Position numbers and translations under genes: made by a program. A stretch of 64,000 bases of DNA from Pseudomonas migulae NBRC 103157 (GTDB lineage: Bacteria > Pseudomonadota > Gammaproteobacteria > Pseudomonadales > Pseudomonadaceae), in NCBI RefSeq assembly GCF_002091715.1, contig NZ_BDAG01000010.1, positions 62,001 through 126,000 of the forward strand, in the 5' to 3' direction. Every line of letters starts with the position of its first letter. Within the stretch, counting starts at the first letter, position 1. A model generated the notes under the pieces. It was not told where the DNA came from. It searched no databases and worked only from the letters and a program-made list of their open reading frames with translations. Of this stretch, positions 17,528-27,753 are shown piece after piece.

Positions 17528-18493
17528 ATGGGCGAGTTTGAGCTGATCCGCAATTTTTTCGCCGCCGCGCCTTGTGCGCAGGGCGGCGAAGGCGTTGCTC
17601 TCGGGATCGGCGATGACTGCGCCTTGCTCGCTGTTCCTTCTGGGGAACAGTTGGCGATTTCCACCGACACGCTGGTTGCCGGCGTGCACTTCGCAGACCC
17701 TTGCGACCCGTTTCTGCTCGGTCAGCGCTCGCTGGCCGTGGCCGTCAGTGATCTGGCTGCCATGGGCGCCACCCCCATTGCCTTTACCCTTGCCCTGACC
17801 TTGCCTTCGGCGACTGCCGATTGGCTGCAAGCGTATGCCCGTGGTTTGAGCCTCATGGCGCAACGCTGCGGTGTGGCGCTGGTGGGTGGCGATACCACTC
17901 GTGGGCCGTTGAGCCTGACCATGACCGTGTTCGGGCGTGTGCCGAGCGGTTTGGCGCTGACCCGCAGCGGTGCGCAGGTCGGCGATTTGTTGTGTGTCGG
18001 CGGTGAGCTGGGCAACGCCGCCGGGGCCTTGCCGCTGGTGCTTGGTCAGCGAACCGCCGAAGCCGTCATCGCCGATCCGTTGCTGGCACATTACTGGGCG
18101 CCGCAACCGCAACTCGCGTTGGGTCAGGCATTGCGTGGCAAGGCGACGTCGGCACTGGACATCTCCGATGGCCTGCTCGCCGACTGCGGGCACATCGCGC
18201 TGGCGTCGAGGGTCGGCATTGAGGTTGAACGGGACCGCTTGCCGCTGTCCAAGGCTTTAGTGGCTTTCCTCGGTCAATCGGGCGCCGAACACTCCGCACT
18301 GAGCGGCGGAGACGATTACGTGCTGGCTTTTACCTTGCCGTCCGTCGAATTGCCGCAACTGGTGGCCGATGGCTGGCCGATCCATGTGGTCGGGCGTGTG
18401 GTGACGGGGCAGGGCGTCGTGCTGCTGGATGCTGCCGGGCAAGACATCACCCCGCAAAAACGGGGCTATCAACATTTTCGGGAGACACCGTGA
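17528..18493 (+). CDS. thiL: Thiamine-monophosphate kinase
   Basis: A 321-residue kinase of the AIR synthase/ThiL fold that makes thiamine diphosphate. It begins MGEFELIRNFF, with GIGDDCALL and STDTLVAGVHF (metal/ATP-binding acidic residues), VGGDTTRG and ALDISDGLLADCGHIA. The ATG at 17528 gives the family start; an in-frame TTG at 17501 is rejected. Its stop overlaps pgpA by 4 bp (GTGA). Confidence 0.96.
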   Translation: MGEFELIRNFFAAAPCAQGGEGVALGIGDDCALLAVPSGEQLAISTDTLVAGVHFADPCDPFLLGQRSLAVAVSDLAAMGATPIAFTLALTLPSATADWLQAYARGLSLMAQRCGVALVGGDTTRGPLSLTMTVFGRVPSGLALTRSGAQVGDLLCVGGELGNAAGALPLVLGQRTAEAVIADPLLAHYWAPQPQLALGQALRGKATSALDISDGLLADCGHIALASRVGIEVERDRLPLSKALVAFLGQSGAEHSALSGGDDYVLAFTLPSVELPQLVADGWPIHVVGRVVTGQGVVLLDAAGQDITPQKRGYQHFRETP

Positions 18494-18993
18494 CAGATCA
18501 TCCCAAACAGGTTCCGGCGGAATTCGTACCGCCGTCGGTCTGGCGCAATCCATGGCATTTCCTGGCGTTCGGCTTCGGTTCGGGCACCTTGCCAAAGGCG
18601 CCGGGCACTTGGGGGTCGTTGGTTGCGCTACCCTTTATTCCGTTGTGGCAGATGCTGCCCGACTGGGGCTACTGGCTGATGCTGGGCATCACCATGCTGT
18701 TCGGCTTCTGGCTGTGCGGCAAAGTGGCCGACGATTTGCGGGTGCACGACCACGAAGGCATCGTCTGGGACGAAATGGTCGGGATGTGGATCACCCTGTG
18801 GCTGGTGCCGGAAGGCTGGTACTGGTTGCTCGCGGGTTTTTTGGTGTTCCGCTTCTTCGACATTCTCAAGCCGTGGCCGATTCACTGGATTGACCGCCAT
18901 GTGCACGGTGGCGTCGGGATCATGCTCGACGACGTATTGGCCGGGGTGTTCGCATGGTTGGCGATGCAGGGGCTGGTATGGATTTTCGCCTGA
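18490..18993 (+). CDS. pgpA: Phosphatidylglycerophosphatase A
   Basis: A 167-residue inner-membrane phosphatase of phosphatidylglycerol synthesis. FGSGTLPKAPGTWGSL and HDHEGIVWDEMVGMWIT hold the conserved catalytic residues. Hydrophobic segments near residues 37-75, 98-120 and 140-160 fit a membrane protein. The start is GTG overlapping the thiL stop. Confidence 0.95.
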   Translation: MTDHPKQVPAEFVPPSVWRNPWHFLAFGFGSGTLPKAPGTWGSLVALPFIPLWQMLPDWGYWLMLGITMLFGFWLCGKVADDLRVHDHEGIVWDEMVGMWITLWLVPEGWYWLLAGFLVFRFFDILKPWPIHWIDRHVHGGVGIMLDDVLAGVFAWLAMQGLVWIFA

Positions 18994-19017
18994 TGCCTGG
19001 CGGAGCAGGGGACTAGG

Positions 19018-19755
19018 ATGGCTCGACGCTGGTTGGCTGTAATGGGTTTCGCCCTGTTTGCTTCGCTCGCCCAGGCGGGGGAGGCAGTGACAACGCCATC
19101 AGTGATCCATCTGGCCAGCGAAGACTGGGAAGGCTACACCGCCGCCGATGGCCATGGCCTGGGTTGGGACGTGTTGCGGGAGGTTTTCGAACCGGCCGGC
19201 GTCAAATTGAACATTCGTACCGAACCTTATATCCGTGCCATCGGGCTGGCCCAGCGGGGAGAAGTGGACGCCTGTGTCGGCGGTTATCGCGACGAGGTCA
19301 GCGATCTGCTGTATCCGCGCTGGAATTACGACACCGATCACATCTATGCCCTGGGGCTGGCGAGTAACCCGGCACCGACTCTGGAGACCCTGGGCAATTA
19401 TCGACTGGCCTGGGTCCGCGGCTACGATTTCCAGAATTACCTGCCCAGCATTAACCGCTATAAAGAAGTCGCTCGGCGCACCGGCATTCTGTCGATGCTG
19501 ACCTACAATCGCGCCGACTACTACATTGATGCGCTGACCGAAATTGATGACATGGTCCGCCGGGCCACGGATCCGTCCCTGTTCCGGCGCACGCATATTG
19601 CAGAACTGCCGCTGTACCTGTGTTTTGCCGATACGCCCAAGGCGCGGAAGTTGATGGCGCTGTTTGACCAGCGAATGGAGGTGCTGGTCAAAAGCGGCCG
19701 GCTGAAACCGATCTTCGAACGCTGGAAACAGCCGTACCCGTTCGATCGGAACTGA
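19018..19755 (+). CDS. Periplasmic solute-binding protein (SBP_bac_3 type)
   Basis: A 245-residue exported protein. The signal peptide is MARRWLAVMGFALFASLAQA. The mature part has the extracellular solute-binding family 3 pattern: VIHLASEDWEGYTAADGHGLGWDVLREVF, RTEPYIRAIGLAQRGEVDACVGGY, and a C-terminal FDQRMEVLVKSGRLKPIFERW. No transporter genes adjoin it, so it may be a sensor-like or orphan binding protein. Ligand unknown. It follows pgpA by 24 bases and ends the cluster before a REPIN. Confidence 0.8.
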   Translation: MARRWLAVMGFALFASLAQAGEAVTTPSVIHLASEDWEGYTAADGHGLGWDVLREVFEPAGVKLNIRTEPYIRAIGLAQRGEVDACVGGYRDEVSDLLYPRWNYDTDHIYALGLASNPAPTLETLGNYRLAWVRGYDFQNYLPSINRYKEVARRTGILSMLTYNRADYYIDALTEIDDMVRRATDPSLFRRTHIAELPLYLCFADTPKARKLMALFDQRMEVLVKSGRLKPIFERWKQPYPFDRN

Positions 19756-19784
19756 GCGCAGATACCGCGGTACACCGCGAAGTT

Positions 19785-19876
19785 CGTAGGCGCCGGTTTG
19801 CTGGCGATGGCGTCCATTCAGGCGATAAATATGCAGGCTGAACCTCCGCTATCGCCAGCAAGCCGGCTCCTACAGG
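19785..19876. repeat. REPIN, GTAGGAGCCGGCTTGC type
   Basis: Arms at 19785-19812 (with a G-C-C variant, GTAGGCGCCGGTTTGC) and 19849-19876 flank a 36-base spacer, between the solute-binding protein and ribA. Confidence 0.85.
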
Positions 19877-20007
19877 TTCTTATGCGGGGGCGGTGATCAA
19901 ACTTTTAGATCGTTATGCTCCATAATTCAGCCTAAGCGTCTGTAGGAACGTGCTGTTACAATGCCGCGTCTGCGAATCTCCAGTACTTATTGATCAGGAG
20001 CACACCG

Positions 20008-20625
20008 GTGCCTGTCGTTTTTGTCGCCGCTTCCAAGCTGCCAACGCCTTTTGCGCAATTCACCATGCACGGCTTTCTCGATGAAGAAAACGGGCGCGAG
20101 CACGTTGTGCTGAGCCTCGGTGAGTTCGACGACGGTGCGCCGGTACTCGGTCGCTTGCACTCCGAATGCCTGACCGGCGATGCCTTGTTCAGCCAGCGCT
20201 GCGACTGCGGCTCGCAACTCGAGGCCGCCTTGCAGGCCATCGCCCGTGAAGGCCGTGGCGTGTTGCTGTACCTGCGTCAGGAAGGTCGCGGCATTGGCCT
20301 GCTGAACAAGATCCGCGCCTATGAATTGCAGGACGGCGGTGCCGATACCGTTGAAGCCAACGAACGTCTGGGCTTTGCCGCCGACCAGCGCGACTACGCC
20401 ATGTGCCTGCCGATGCTTGAGCATCTGGGCGTGAAATCCCTGCGTCTGATGACCAACAATCCACGCAAGGTCAAAGCCCTGACCGACATGGGCATTGTGG
20501 TTGCCGAGCGCGTGCCGCTGCATACCGGCCACAATCCGCACAACAAACTCTACCTGGCCACCAAGGCCAGCAAGCTTGACCACATGATGGGCAACGAGCA
20601 TCAGGGCGAGGTAGACCGGGCGTGA
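20008..20625 (+). CDS. ribA: GTP cyclohydrolase II
   Basis: A 205-residue enzyme for the first step of riboflavin synthesis, releasing formate and pyrophosphate from GTP. The zinc cluster is intact in [20 protein letters not shown] (three Cys), followed by [18 protein letters not shown] and the LMTNNPRKV motif. The start is GTG 20008, seven bases after AGGAG. It complements the degenerate RibA half of ribBA. The next gene overlaps by GTGA. Confidence 0.96.
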   Translation: MPVVFVAASKLPTPFAQFTMHGFLDEENGREHVVLSLGEFDDGAPVLGRLHSECLTGDALFSQRCDCGSQLEAALQAIAREGRGVLLYLRQEGRGIGLLNKIRAYELQDGGADTVEANERLGFAADQRDYAMCLPMLEHLGVKSLRLMTNNPRKVKALTDMGIVVAERVPLHTGHNPHNKLYLATKASKLDHMMGNEHQGEVDRA

Positions 20626-21041
20626 CCCGCGGTCAGGTGCGGCGGCGATTGTCCGTCAACTGGTGGCAATACCTGGCGCTGGCCTTGTTGCCGCTGTTCG
20701 TGATCAACGGCGTATTTGGCCAGGGCGAGGCGCTTCTGCCCGTATTGGCGATGCCGCTGTTCATCGCCGGTGTGGCGTCGATGTTTGTCAGCCTGAAGTT
20801 TTTCGGTGGCTACAAACACGCGCTGATCGCCACCCAGAAAGCCCTCGATACTCCTGAAGAGCCTGCCGCGTGGATTATCCTGGCTGCCAAGCGCCGTGCT
20901 GCGTTTCTGGCCGCCGCTTTACCGGCGTGGATCGGTGCGTTGGCCGTCTTCGTCGGGCTCGAAGCGGTGCCGTTGGTGTTGTTGGCGTTGTCGACGACGG
21001 TGCTGTTCTACCTCTACCGTATTCCGCGTCAACTCGGCTGA
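20622..21041 (+). CDS. Small integral membrane protein, unknown
   Basis: A 139-residue protein with about four hydrophobic segments (near residues 17-33, 38-62, 92-112 and 114-132), a basic N terminus and a basic connecting loop. Nothing diagnostic of a transporter or enzyme is visible. It starts at GTG in a 4-bp overlap with ribA, and its stop shares one base with the next start, so the three genes are co-transcribed. It occupies the PA4046 position. Function not assigned. Confidence 0.75.
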   Translation: MTRGQVRRRLSVNWWQYLALALLPLFVINGVFGQGEALLPVLAMPLFIAGVASMFVSLKFFGGYKHALIATQKALDTPEEPAAWIILAAKRRAAFLAAALPAWIGALAVFVGLEAVPLVLLALSTTVLFYLYRIPRQLG

Positions 21042-21841
21042 TGTGCCGCATCGGGCTGGCGGTTTTGCTGCTGGCCATCAGCGGCCTGGCCTCTGCAGTC
21101 GAACGCGTCGTCAGTCTCGCGCCGTCCCTGTCTGAAATCGTTGTTGAACTGGGTTCGGCTGATCTTCTGGTCGGTGTGCTCGATGCGGGTGATCGTCCTG
21201 CTGAACTCAAAGACCTTCCTTCCGTTGGCCGCTACGGCCAGTTGGACATGGAGCGGCTGCTCAGCCTGAAACCCGATTTGCTGCTGCTCTGGCCCGGCAG
21301 TGTCGGCCCGGCTCAGCGTGAGCAACTCAAGCGATTGAACATTCCCACCTACGTCGCTGACCCCCACAATCTTGAACAACTGACCACGCAAATCGAGGCG
21401 ATCGCCCTGCAGTTGGGCCGTCCCGAACGTGGCGTTTCATTGGCCAGCAATCTGCGTCAGCGCCTCGATTCACTGCGCCAGCACTATCGACGGGATGAAC
21501 CGTTGCGAGTGTTTTATCAGGTCTGGGATCGTCCGCTGTACACCGTCGGCGGCGGGCAGATCATCAGCGATGCGCTGCAAGTGTGCGGCGCGCGCAATGT
21601 GTTTGCTGATCTGGCGCTACCGGCGCCGCAGGTCAGCGTGGAAGCGGTGTTGCAGCGTAACCCCGAGGTGATTTTGGCCGGTGATCAGGCGCAGTTGGAG
21701 GCGTGGAAGGCTTGGCCGCAGGTGGCTGCGGTGGCGCAGGGGCGATTGCGGATGGTGACGGATAAAGGGCTGGAGCGGCCGAGTGGGCAGATGATCGAGG
21801 CGACGGCCAGGCTGTGCCAAGTCATCGCGCCCGACCGCTAA
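21041..21841 (+). CDS. BtuF-like periplasmic cobalamin-binding protein
   Basis: A 266-residue exported protein of the BtuF/FecB-type binding fold. After the signal peptide ([19 protein letters not shown]) the sequence VERVVSLAPSLSEIVVELGSADLLVGVL and SVGRYGQLDMERLLSLKPDLLLLW match BtuF-class proteins, and YVADPHNLEQLTTQIEAIALQLGR is the linker helix. Corrinoid is the likeliest ligand, supported by the adjacent convergent btuB-like gene. No BtuC/D genes are in the window. The ATG overlaps the previous stop by one base. Confidence 0.82.
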   Translation: MCRIGLAVLLLAISGLASAVERVVSLAPSLSEIVVELGSADLLVGVLDAGDRPAELKDLPSVGRYGQLDMERLLSLKPDLLLLWPGSVGPAQREQLKRLNIPTYVADPHNLEQLTTQIEAIALQLGRPERGVSLASNLRQRLDSLRQHYRRDEPLRVFYQVWDRPLYTVGGGQIISDALQVCGARNVFADLALPAPQVSVEAVLQRNPEVILAGDQAQLEAWKAWPQVAAVAQGRLRMVTDKGLERPSGQMIEATARLCQVIAPDR

Positions 21842-21852
21842 GACCGAGGTGC

Positions 21853-21953
21853 GGCCATCGCGAGCAAGCCCGCTCCCACATTTGATCTTCAGTGGGCACA
21901 GGATTTGTGTGCGGCCGAGATCAAATGTGGGAGCGGGCTTGCTCGCGAAGAGG
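21853..21953. repeat. REPIN between btuF-like and btuB-like genes
   Basis: Arms at 21853-21881 and 21926-21953 with the GTGGGAGCGGGCTTGCTCGCGA core. The stem extends inward (ATTTGATCT and AGATCAAAT), between convergent genes. Confidence 0.9.
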
Positions 21954-21979
21954 CCTGCTCAGACACCCTGAATTTCAGA

Positions 21980-23864
21980 TCAGATCTTCGGCGTCCAGGT
22001 CACCCCAAACATCCACGCCCGACCTTCCTCGCGATACCCGAACTGACCGCCGTCATGACTGTACAACAGCCCGGCTGTACTCCTTGTCCAGCAGGTTATC
22101 AACCTTCAGCTCAAACTTGATCTCACGATTCAGCTCCCAACTGCTGCGCAATCCCAGCAGCGCGTATCCGCCTAACGGTTGCTGATTGTTCTCATCGTCA
22201 TAACTGCTGCTCACCGCTTGCCAACTGGCGCCGACACCCAGTCGATCGAACTGCCGATCCAGATCCAGGCTCAACGTCCGCCGTGCGCGACGCGCCAGGG
22301 TGTGGCCACTGTCGCGATCCCGCGGGTCGATGATCGCTACGCCAAGAGCGCTCTGCCAGCCGAACAGTTCTTGCTTCAACGCCGCTTCAAATCCGTTGAT
22401 CCGCGCCGAGGCGACGTTCTGCGGGCGGTCGTTGCTGCCGAAGATGATCGCGTCCTTGAGGTCGGTACGATACAGCGACGCTTCGAGGCGACTGGTATCG
22501 GTCAGCTGACTGCGCCATTGCAGCTCGTAGCTCTTCGAGGTTTCAGGCTTCAGGTCCGGATTGCTGAAATCCGGGTAATACAAGTCATTGAACGTCGGTG
22601 CGCGAAAGCCTTCGCTGTAGGTCAGCAGCACGTCGTTGTCCGGGTTCAACGGCAAGGTGAACGTGCCGCTCCAGCTGTTCTGGCTGCCGAACTGCTGGTT
22701 CTGGTCTCGGCGCAGGCCCAGTTCCGTGGAGAAACTGTCTGCCTGATAGCGATGCTGGATAAACGCCGCGCGGTTCCAGCGGCTGTCCTCGTCGAACGCT
22801 GTGCTGCTGTTGATGCGGTCTTCGTACCAGTCACCGCCGAGGATCAGGCTGTTGCGCGCGTCGAGCGCCAGGTCGTTCTGCCAGTTCAGCGAGTCGCGGT
22901 AAGTGTTGAACACGCCGCGTTCGTCGCTGAGCTTGTCGAGGGATTTTTCGCGGTTTTCGCCGTGGCCGAATTCGACGCGGGTTTTCCACAGGTCGTTGAT
23001 GCGCGCATCGACGTAACTGCTGAGGCTACTCACCGTGAACTCGTTGTAAGGCTGCTGCTGGGCCGATTTGAAGGTGGTGCTGTCGAAGCGGCCGAACGGA
23101 TTGTCGAATGCGCTTTTGCCGCGGTTATCCAGAAGGTTGGCGCCGATTTCGATGTCATCGGTGAGGGCGTGACTCAGGCTCAGACTCAACGACTTGTTGC
23201 GATACTCATCGTGATCGCCATCGCTCGGGTACGACTCGTGGGTGCGATTGATCCCGGCGGTTTCATCGAGGCTGGCGCCCAGGTTGAAGCGGGTTTGCTC
23301 ATCGCCCCCGGACACGCCGAGGCTGCGCTCCCAGGTTTGGTGGCTGCCGAAGCCCACATGCAGACGCGGTTGCAGGCCTTGTTCGGTGCCTCGGCGGGTG
23401 AAAATCTGGATCACCCCGCCAATCGCATCGCTACCGTAAATCACCGAACGGGAGCCGCGCAGCACTTCCACGCGCTCGACCTGTTCGATGTTGAGGTGTT
23501 GCAGGTTGCTGTCGCCGGAAGTCGAGTTGCCGATGCGTTGACCATCCACCAGCACCAGACTTTGCGCCGATTTCGTCCCGCGAATGTAAATCCCCGGCAG
23601 GCTCCCGCGCCCACCTGTTTGCCCGACTTGCACGCCCGGCACACGACGCAGCAGGTCCGTGACGCTGTCGGGTTGCAAACGGTCGATGTCTTCGCGGGTG
23701 AACACGGTATTGGCGGCGCTGCTGTCGTTGCGGGCCTCGACCTGGCGGTTGGCGCTGATCAGCACATCGGGCAGCTTCAGGGCCTGGTTGCGTTCGAAAG
23801 TGTCAGCCAGGAGTGGGCCGGACGGCAGAAGCGTCAACGTCAAGGCGAGGGGGGAGAAATTCAT
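21980..23864 (-). pseudogene. btuB: TonB-dependent cobalamin receptor, frameshifted at the C terminus
   Basis: A TonB-dependent outer-membrane receptor of the BtuB type. It has a signal peptide, a TonB-box-like LPDVLISANR, a plug domain (REDIDRLQPDSVTDLLRRVPGVQV, RGTKSAQSLVLVDGQRIGN, EVLRGSRSVIYGSDAIGGVIQI) and a long barrel with GFRAPTFNDLYYPDF. The open frame stops at 22053 after DKEYSRAVVQS (603 residues). One base over, the frame from 22069 to 21980 reads LLYSHDGGQFGYREEGRAWM and then FGVTWTPKI, the expected last strands. A one-base insertion (or two-base loss) near 22067-22073 therefore truncates the barrel, unless it is a sequencing error. No cobalamin riboswitch is visible upstream. 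Confidence 0.82.
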
Positions 23865-23897
23865 GATTTTTTCGTAGAAGCGCAGAAGTACACGGTC

Positions 23898-23968
23898 CCT
23901 GTAGGAGCCGGCTTGCTGGCGATGGCGTCCTTGAAAACGCCATCGCCAGCAAGCCGGCTCCTACAGGT
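23898..23968. repeat. REPIN with near-perfect long stem
   Basis: Arms of 29 bases with the GTAGGAGCCGGCTTGCTGGC core at 23898-23930 and 23938-23968 are separated by only a few bases, so the DNA is an almost continuous palindrome between dxs and btuB. Confidence 0.9.
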
Positions 23969-23980
23969 GTGAAATCGGGT

Positions 23981-25879
23981 TTACAAGGCCAGCAGTTGCA
24001 GGCGTTCGCGGATCGACGCTTCGATCCCTGCTTCATCCAGCCCACACTCGGCCAGCATTTGCGCAGGCTTGGCGTGTTCGACATACACATCCGGCAAGCC
24101 CAGGTGCAGCATAGACTTGAGGATGTTTTCCCGGGCGAGGAATTCACTGACCGCACCACCGGCACCGCCCATGATCGCGTTTTCTTCGATGGTCACCAGC
24201 AGCTCATGGCTGCCGGCAATCTCGCGAACCAGCGCTTCATCCAGCGGTTTGACGAAACGCATGTCGACCACAGTGGCATCCAGCGTCTCGGCGACTTTCA
24301 GCGCTTCGGCCAGTTGCACGCCAAACACCAGCAGGGCGACTTTGCTGCCCTGGCGGCGAACCACGCCTTTGCCGATTTCGATCGGTTGCAGGTCTTTCTC
24401 GATCGTTGCGTTCGGACCGTTGCCGCGTGGGTAACGCACCGCCGCCGGGCCGTTGTACAGGTGGCCGGTGGTGAGCATTTTGCGCAGCTCGTTTTCATCG
24501 CTAGGGGTCATCACCAGCATGCCGGGGATGCAGCGCAGGAACGACAGATCGAAGCTGCCCGCGTGCGTCGGGCCGTCTTCGCCCACCAGACCTGCGCGGT
24601 CGATGGCGAACAATACGTCGAGGTTTTGCACCGCGACGTCATGAATCAATTGGTCGTAGCCGCGCTGCAGGAACGTCGAGTAAATCGCCACAACCGGCTT
24701 TGCGCCTTCGCAGGCCATGCCGGCCGCGAGGGTCACGGCGTGTTGCTCGGCAATGGCCACGTCGAAATAGCGCAGCGGAAAACGCTCGCTGAACGCCACC
24801 AGATCGGAGCCTTCCTTCATGGCAGGCGTAATACCGACCAGGCGTGGATCAGAAGCGGCCATGTCGCACAGCCATTCACCGAACACGCCGGAATACTTCG
24901 GCCCGCCCGCTTTTTTCGGTGCGGCGGCCGGTGCGTCGACAGGTTCGAGTTTGGTGATCGCGTGGTAACCGATCGGGTCGACTTCCGCGGGGGCGAAGCC
25001 TTTGCCTTTCTTGGTGACGACGTGGAGGAATTGCGGGCCTTTCAGATCGCGCATGTTGCGCAGGGTGGCGATCAGGGTCGGCAGGTCGTGGCCATCGATC
25101 GGGCCGATGTAGTTCCAGCCCAGTTCTTCGAACAGCGTGCCGGGGACCAGCATGCCTTTGGCGTATTCTTCGGTGCGGCGGGCGATTTCCCAGGCGCCGG
25201 GCAGGCGCGACAGGACCTTTTTGCTGCCTTCGCGCATGCTCGCGTAGGTGCGGCTGGAAAGGATTTTCGCCAGGTAATTCGACAGGCCACCGACGTTGCG
25301 CGAGATCGACATGTCGTTGTCGTTGAGGATCACCAACATATTGGCGTCCACTTCCGGCGCGTGGTTCAGCGCCTCGAACGCCATGCCGGCGGTCAACGCG
25401 CCGTCGCCGATCACCGCAATCGCCTTGCGATCACTGTTTTGCAGGCGGGCGGCAATGGCCATGCCCAGGGCTGCGCTGATCGAGGTGCTGGAGTGACCGA
25501 CGCCAAAGGTGTCGTACTCGCTCTCGGAACGACGCGGGAAGGCGGCGACGCCGTCCTTCTGACGCAGGGTGCCCATGCGCTCGCGACGGCCGGTGAGGAT
25601 TTTGTGCGGATAAGCCTGATGACCCACGTCCCACACCAGCCGGTCGTCCGGGGTGTCGAAGACGTAATGCAACGCGATGGTCAGCTCGATGACGCCCAGG
25701 CCGGCACCGAAATGCCCGCCGGTCTGACCGACCGTGTAGAGCAATTCCAGGCGCAACTCATCGGCCAGGGTTTCCAGCTCGGCTTCGCCTAACCGGCGCA
25801 GGCCGTCCGGCGTGTTGGCACGGTCGAGCAGGGGCGTGGTCGGGCGCTTGCGGGGAATCTCATGAAACGTCGTGGGCAT
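23981..25879 (-). CDS. dxs: 1-deoxy-D-xylulose-5-phosphate synthase
   Basis: A 632-residue thiamine-diphosphate transketolase-like enzyme, first step of the MEP isoprenoid pathway. [31 protein letters not shown], the TPP motif [15 protein letters not shown], and [14 protein letters not shown] are all diagnostic. Length matches the family. It lies downstream of ispA on the same strand, with a 91-base gap, so both may be transcribed from the xseB side. Confidence 0.97.
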   Translation of the reverse strand: MPTTFHEIPRKRPTTPLLDRANTPDGLRRLGEAELETLADELRLELLYTVGQTGGHFGAGLGVIELTIALHYVFDTPDDRLVWDVGHQAYPHKILTGRRERMGTLRQKDGVAAFPRRSESEYDTFGVGHSSTSISAALGMAIAARLQNSDRKAIAVIGDGALTAGMAFEALNHAPEVDANMLVILNDNDMSISRNVGGLSNYLAKILSSRTYASMREGSKKVLSRLPGAWEIARRTEEYAKGMLVPGTLFEELGWNYIGPIDGHDLPTLIATLRNMRDLKGPQFLHVVTKKGKGFAPAEVDPIGYHAITKLEPVDAPAAAPKKAGGPKYSGVFGEWLCDMAASDPRLVGITPAMKEGSDLVAFSERFPLRYFDVAIAEQHAVTLAAGMACEGAKPVVAIYSTFLQRGYDQLIHDVAVQNLDVLFAIDRAGLVGEDGPTHAGSFDLSFLRCIPGMLVMTPSDENELRKMLTTGHLYNGPAAVRYPRGNGPNATIEKDLQPIEIGKGVVRRQGSKVALLVFGVQLAEALKVAETLDATVVDMRFVKPLDEALVREIAGSHELLVTIEENAIMGGAGGAVSEFLARENILKSMLHLGLPDVYVEHAKPAQMLAECGLDEAGIEASIRERLQLLAL

Positions 25880-25970
25880 CAGGCGAATCGTTATAGGTAT
25901 AAAAGATGCGGCAGTTTACCTGATGCATCGCCCCCTGCCCACGCGTTGGTCTTTTTTGGCGGATACGCCG

Positions 25971-26858
25971 TCAGTTGCGGCGGTCGACGATATAACGGGC
26001 CAGATCGCGCAACGGCTCGGCGGCCGCGTCAAACGGTCGCAGCGCGTGCAGGGCCTGGTCGCGCAGTTCCAGGGCGTAGGCCTTGGCTGCATCGAGGCCA
26101 AGCAGGGCCGGGTAGGTCGGCTTGTCGCGAGCGATGTCGGCGCCCTGGCGTTTGCCGAGGGTTTCGGTATCGCTTTCGACGTCGAGAATGTCGTCCTGCA
26201 CCTGGAACGCCAGGCCGATGGCCTGTGCATACGCCTGCAAGGACTTCAGTTCGTCCTTCTCTGCACGGCCACTGGCGAGGGCGCCGAGTTTGACGCTGAC
26301 CTCGATCAGCGCGCCGGTCTTGTGCCGGTGCATGGTCTCGAGGGCTTTTTGATCGAGTTTCAGACCGACCGAACCGAGGTCGATGGCTTGGCCGCCGACC
26401 ATACCGGCCGGACCTGCCGCCAGCGCCAGTGCGCTGACCATTTTCAGGCGAATTTCTGCGTCCGACGAGCTCAGGCGCGGGTCGAGCAGGGCGCTGAAGG
26501 CCAGGCTCTGCAAGCCGTCGCCGGCGAGAATCGCGCAGGCTTCGTCGAATTTCTTGTGGGTGGTCGGCTGGCCGCGACGCAGATCGTCGTCGTCCATCGC
26601 CGGCAAGTCGTCGTGAACCAGCGAGTAAGCGTGGATCAGCTCCACCGCGCAGGCCGCGCCGTTGGCTTGCTCAGCCTTGCCGCCCAGCGCTTCGCAGGCG
26701 GCGTAGGCGAGCAGCGGACGCACGCGTTTGCCGCCGTTCATCACGCTGTAGCGCATGGCTTCGTACAGCCGCACGAGTTCAGGGCTTGGCGCGTTGAACA
26801 AGGTTTCCAGTGCCGCATTGACGCGGGCCTGGCTGGTCGCCGAATACGCTGCAATCAT
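25971..26858 (-). CDS. ispA: Farnesyl diphosphate synthase (IspA)
   Basis: A 295-residue trans-prenyltransferase. The first Asp-rich motif is [14 protein letters not shown], preceded by [10 protein letters not shown], and the second is [33 protein letters not shown] is the N-terminal IPP-binding region. The spacing in the first Asp motif is typical of bacterial type FPP synthases. The ATG overlaps the xseB stop by 4 bp. Confidence 0.96.
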   Translation of the reverse strand: MIAAYSATSQARVNAALETLFNAPSPELVRLYEAMRYSVMNGGKRVRPLLAYAACEALGGKAEQANGAACAVELIHAYSLVHDDLPAMDDDDLRRGQPTTHKKFDEACAILAGDGLQSLAFSALLDPRLSSSDAEIRLKMVSALALAAGPAGMVGGQAIDLGSVGLKLDQKALETMHRHKTGALIEVSVKLGALASGRAEKDELKSLQAYAQAIGLAFQVQDDILDVESDTETLGKRQGADIARDKPTYPALLGLDAAKAYALELRDQALHALRPFDAAAEPLRDLARYIVDRRN

Positions 26859-27097
26859 TCTGGTTGATCCGCGTCAAAGGGTTCCTCGGCCAGCTCGCCA
26901 TCACGTTCGAGCAGCACTTGAACCTTTTGCTCGGCCTGGGCCAGCGCTGCCTGGCAATCGCGGGTCAGACCGATGCCTTGCTCGAAAGCCGCCAGCGAGT
27001 CTTCCAGCGACAGTTCGCCGTTCTCCAGTCGCTCCACCAGCGTTTGCAGGTCGGCGAGGGATTGTTCGAAATCCAGTGCAGCTTTTTTGCGGGCCAT
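26855..27097 (-). CDS. xseB: Exodeoxyribonuclease VII small subunit
   Basis: An 80-residue helical protein. [43 protein letters not shown] is the characteristic XseB sequence. The acidic C-terminal tail is usual. It heads the xseB-ispA-dxs unit, a widely conserved order, overlapping ispA in ATGA. Confidence 0.96.
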   Translation of the reverse strand: MARKKAALDFEQSLADLQTLVERLENGELSLEDSLAAFEQGIGLTRDCQAALAQAEQKVQVLLERDGELAEEPFDADQPE

Positions 27098-27198
27098 GGC
27101 GGCGATTTCCGGTTGACGTTAAACCGGCGCGACACTAGCAGACATGGGGGTTATGGGCAAATGAGGGCATTGTCTGCTGTGTGGTTGGTTGGGGGGAT

Positions 27199-27659
27199 AT
27201 CCGTTTTTGCGGTAACGGCTTCTATGTGGTTCCGTCCTTACGGCGGGTTACTTTGAAAAGCGCCAAGTAACCAAGCGCTTTTGCCCCTTTCGTTCGGTGC
27301 CTCGAGGGGACGTGCACCTCAAGATCAAAAGCGGAAGGCGAGCTAACGCTCGGGCTGATGAGTGGTGAAAGTCAAAAGCAAACGCGATTCCCTGTAGGAG
27401 CCGGCTTGCTGGCGATAGCGTCCGTCCAGTCAATAAATTTGTTGGATGACCCACCGCCATCGCCAGCAAGCCGGCTCCTACAGGGGGATGTGTACGATCA
27501 TAGAAACAGGTCGGCTGGCAGGCCGCCTCGCTTTGGCTTTTGTTTTTGATCTTGATCTGCACCGTACGTCAGGGGCGCAGGCGTTTGGTTACTTTGCGCT
27601 TTTCAAAGTAACCCGCCGTAAGGGCGGAACCCATAGCGGCCGTTACCGCAGTAATGGAT
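27199..27659. repeat. Large imperfect inverted repeat enclosing a REPIN
   Basis: The left arm 27199-27274 and right arm 27585-27659 are near-identical in inverse orientation over about 75 bases, sharing AAAGTAACCCGCCGTAAG and CCGTTACCGC. A weaker second pair lies inside (27312-27345 with 27535-27565, sharing GATCAAAA). A REPIN sits in the centre. Similar blocks recur in fluorescens-group genomes as longer dispersed repeats, from memory. Confidence 0.75.
27391..27485. repeat. REPIN nested in larger inverted repeat
   Basis: Arms with the GTAGGAGCCGGCTTGCTGGCGAT core at 27391-27420 and 27455-27485. Confidence 0.9.
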
Positions 27660-27695
27660 GTGTACACCCTCAAAAAACAAGTGGCCTGATGCTCA

Positions 27696-27724
27696 GCCAT
27701 CGCTAGCAAGCCAGCTCCTACAGG
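27696..27724. repeat. Solitary diverged REP
   Basis: A single arm, read on the minus strand as GTAGGAGCTGGCTTGCTAGC, differs at two positions from the local consensus and has no partner. Confidence 0.75.
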
Positions 27725-27753
27725 GGGGCCGGGTACACCCGCAGTACAGGATG

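Noticed and set aside
22179..23972. Plus-strand 597-codon open frame opposite the btuB-like gene
   Set aside because: Antisense shadow of a high-GC gene; no signal or family motif, whereas the minus frame has a complete TonB-dependent receptor pattern.
23865..23980. Cobalamin riboswitch before btuB
   Set aside because: The 116-base upstream region holds a REPIN and no B12-box-like sequence was recognised.
23969..25792. Plus-strand 607-codon open frame
   Set aside because: Antisense to dxs, with composition typical of reverse-frame translation (rich in H, R, Q, V).
27248..27562. 104-codon frame in the spacer before mag
   Set aside because: Built mostly from REP and inverted-repeat sequence, so its openness reflects the repeats.
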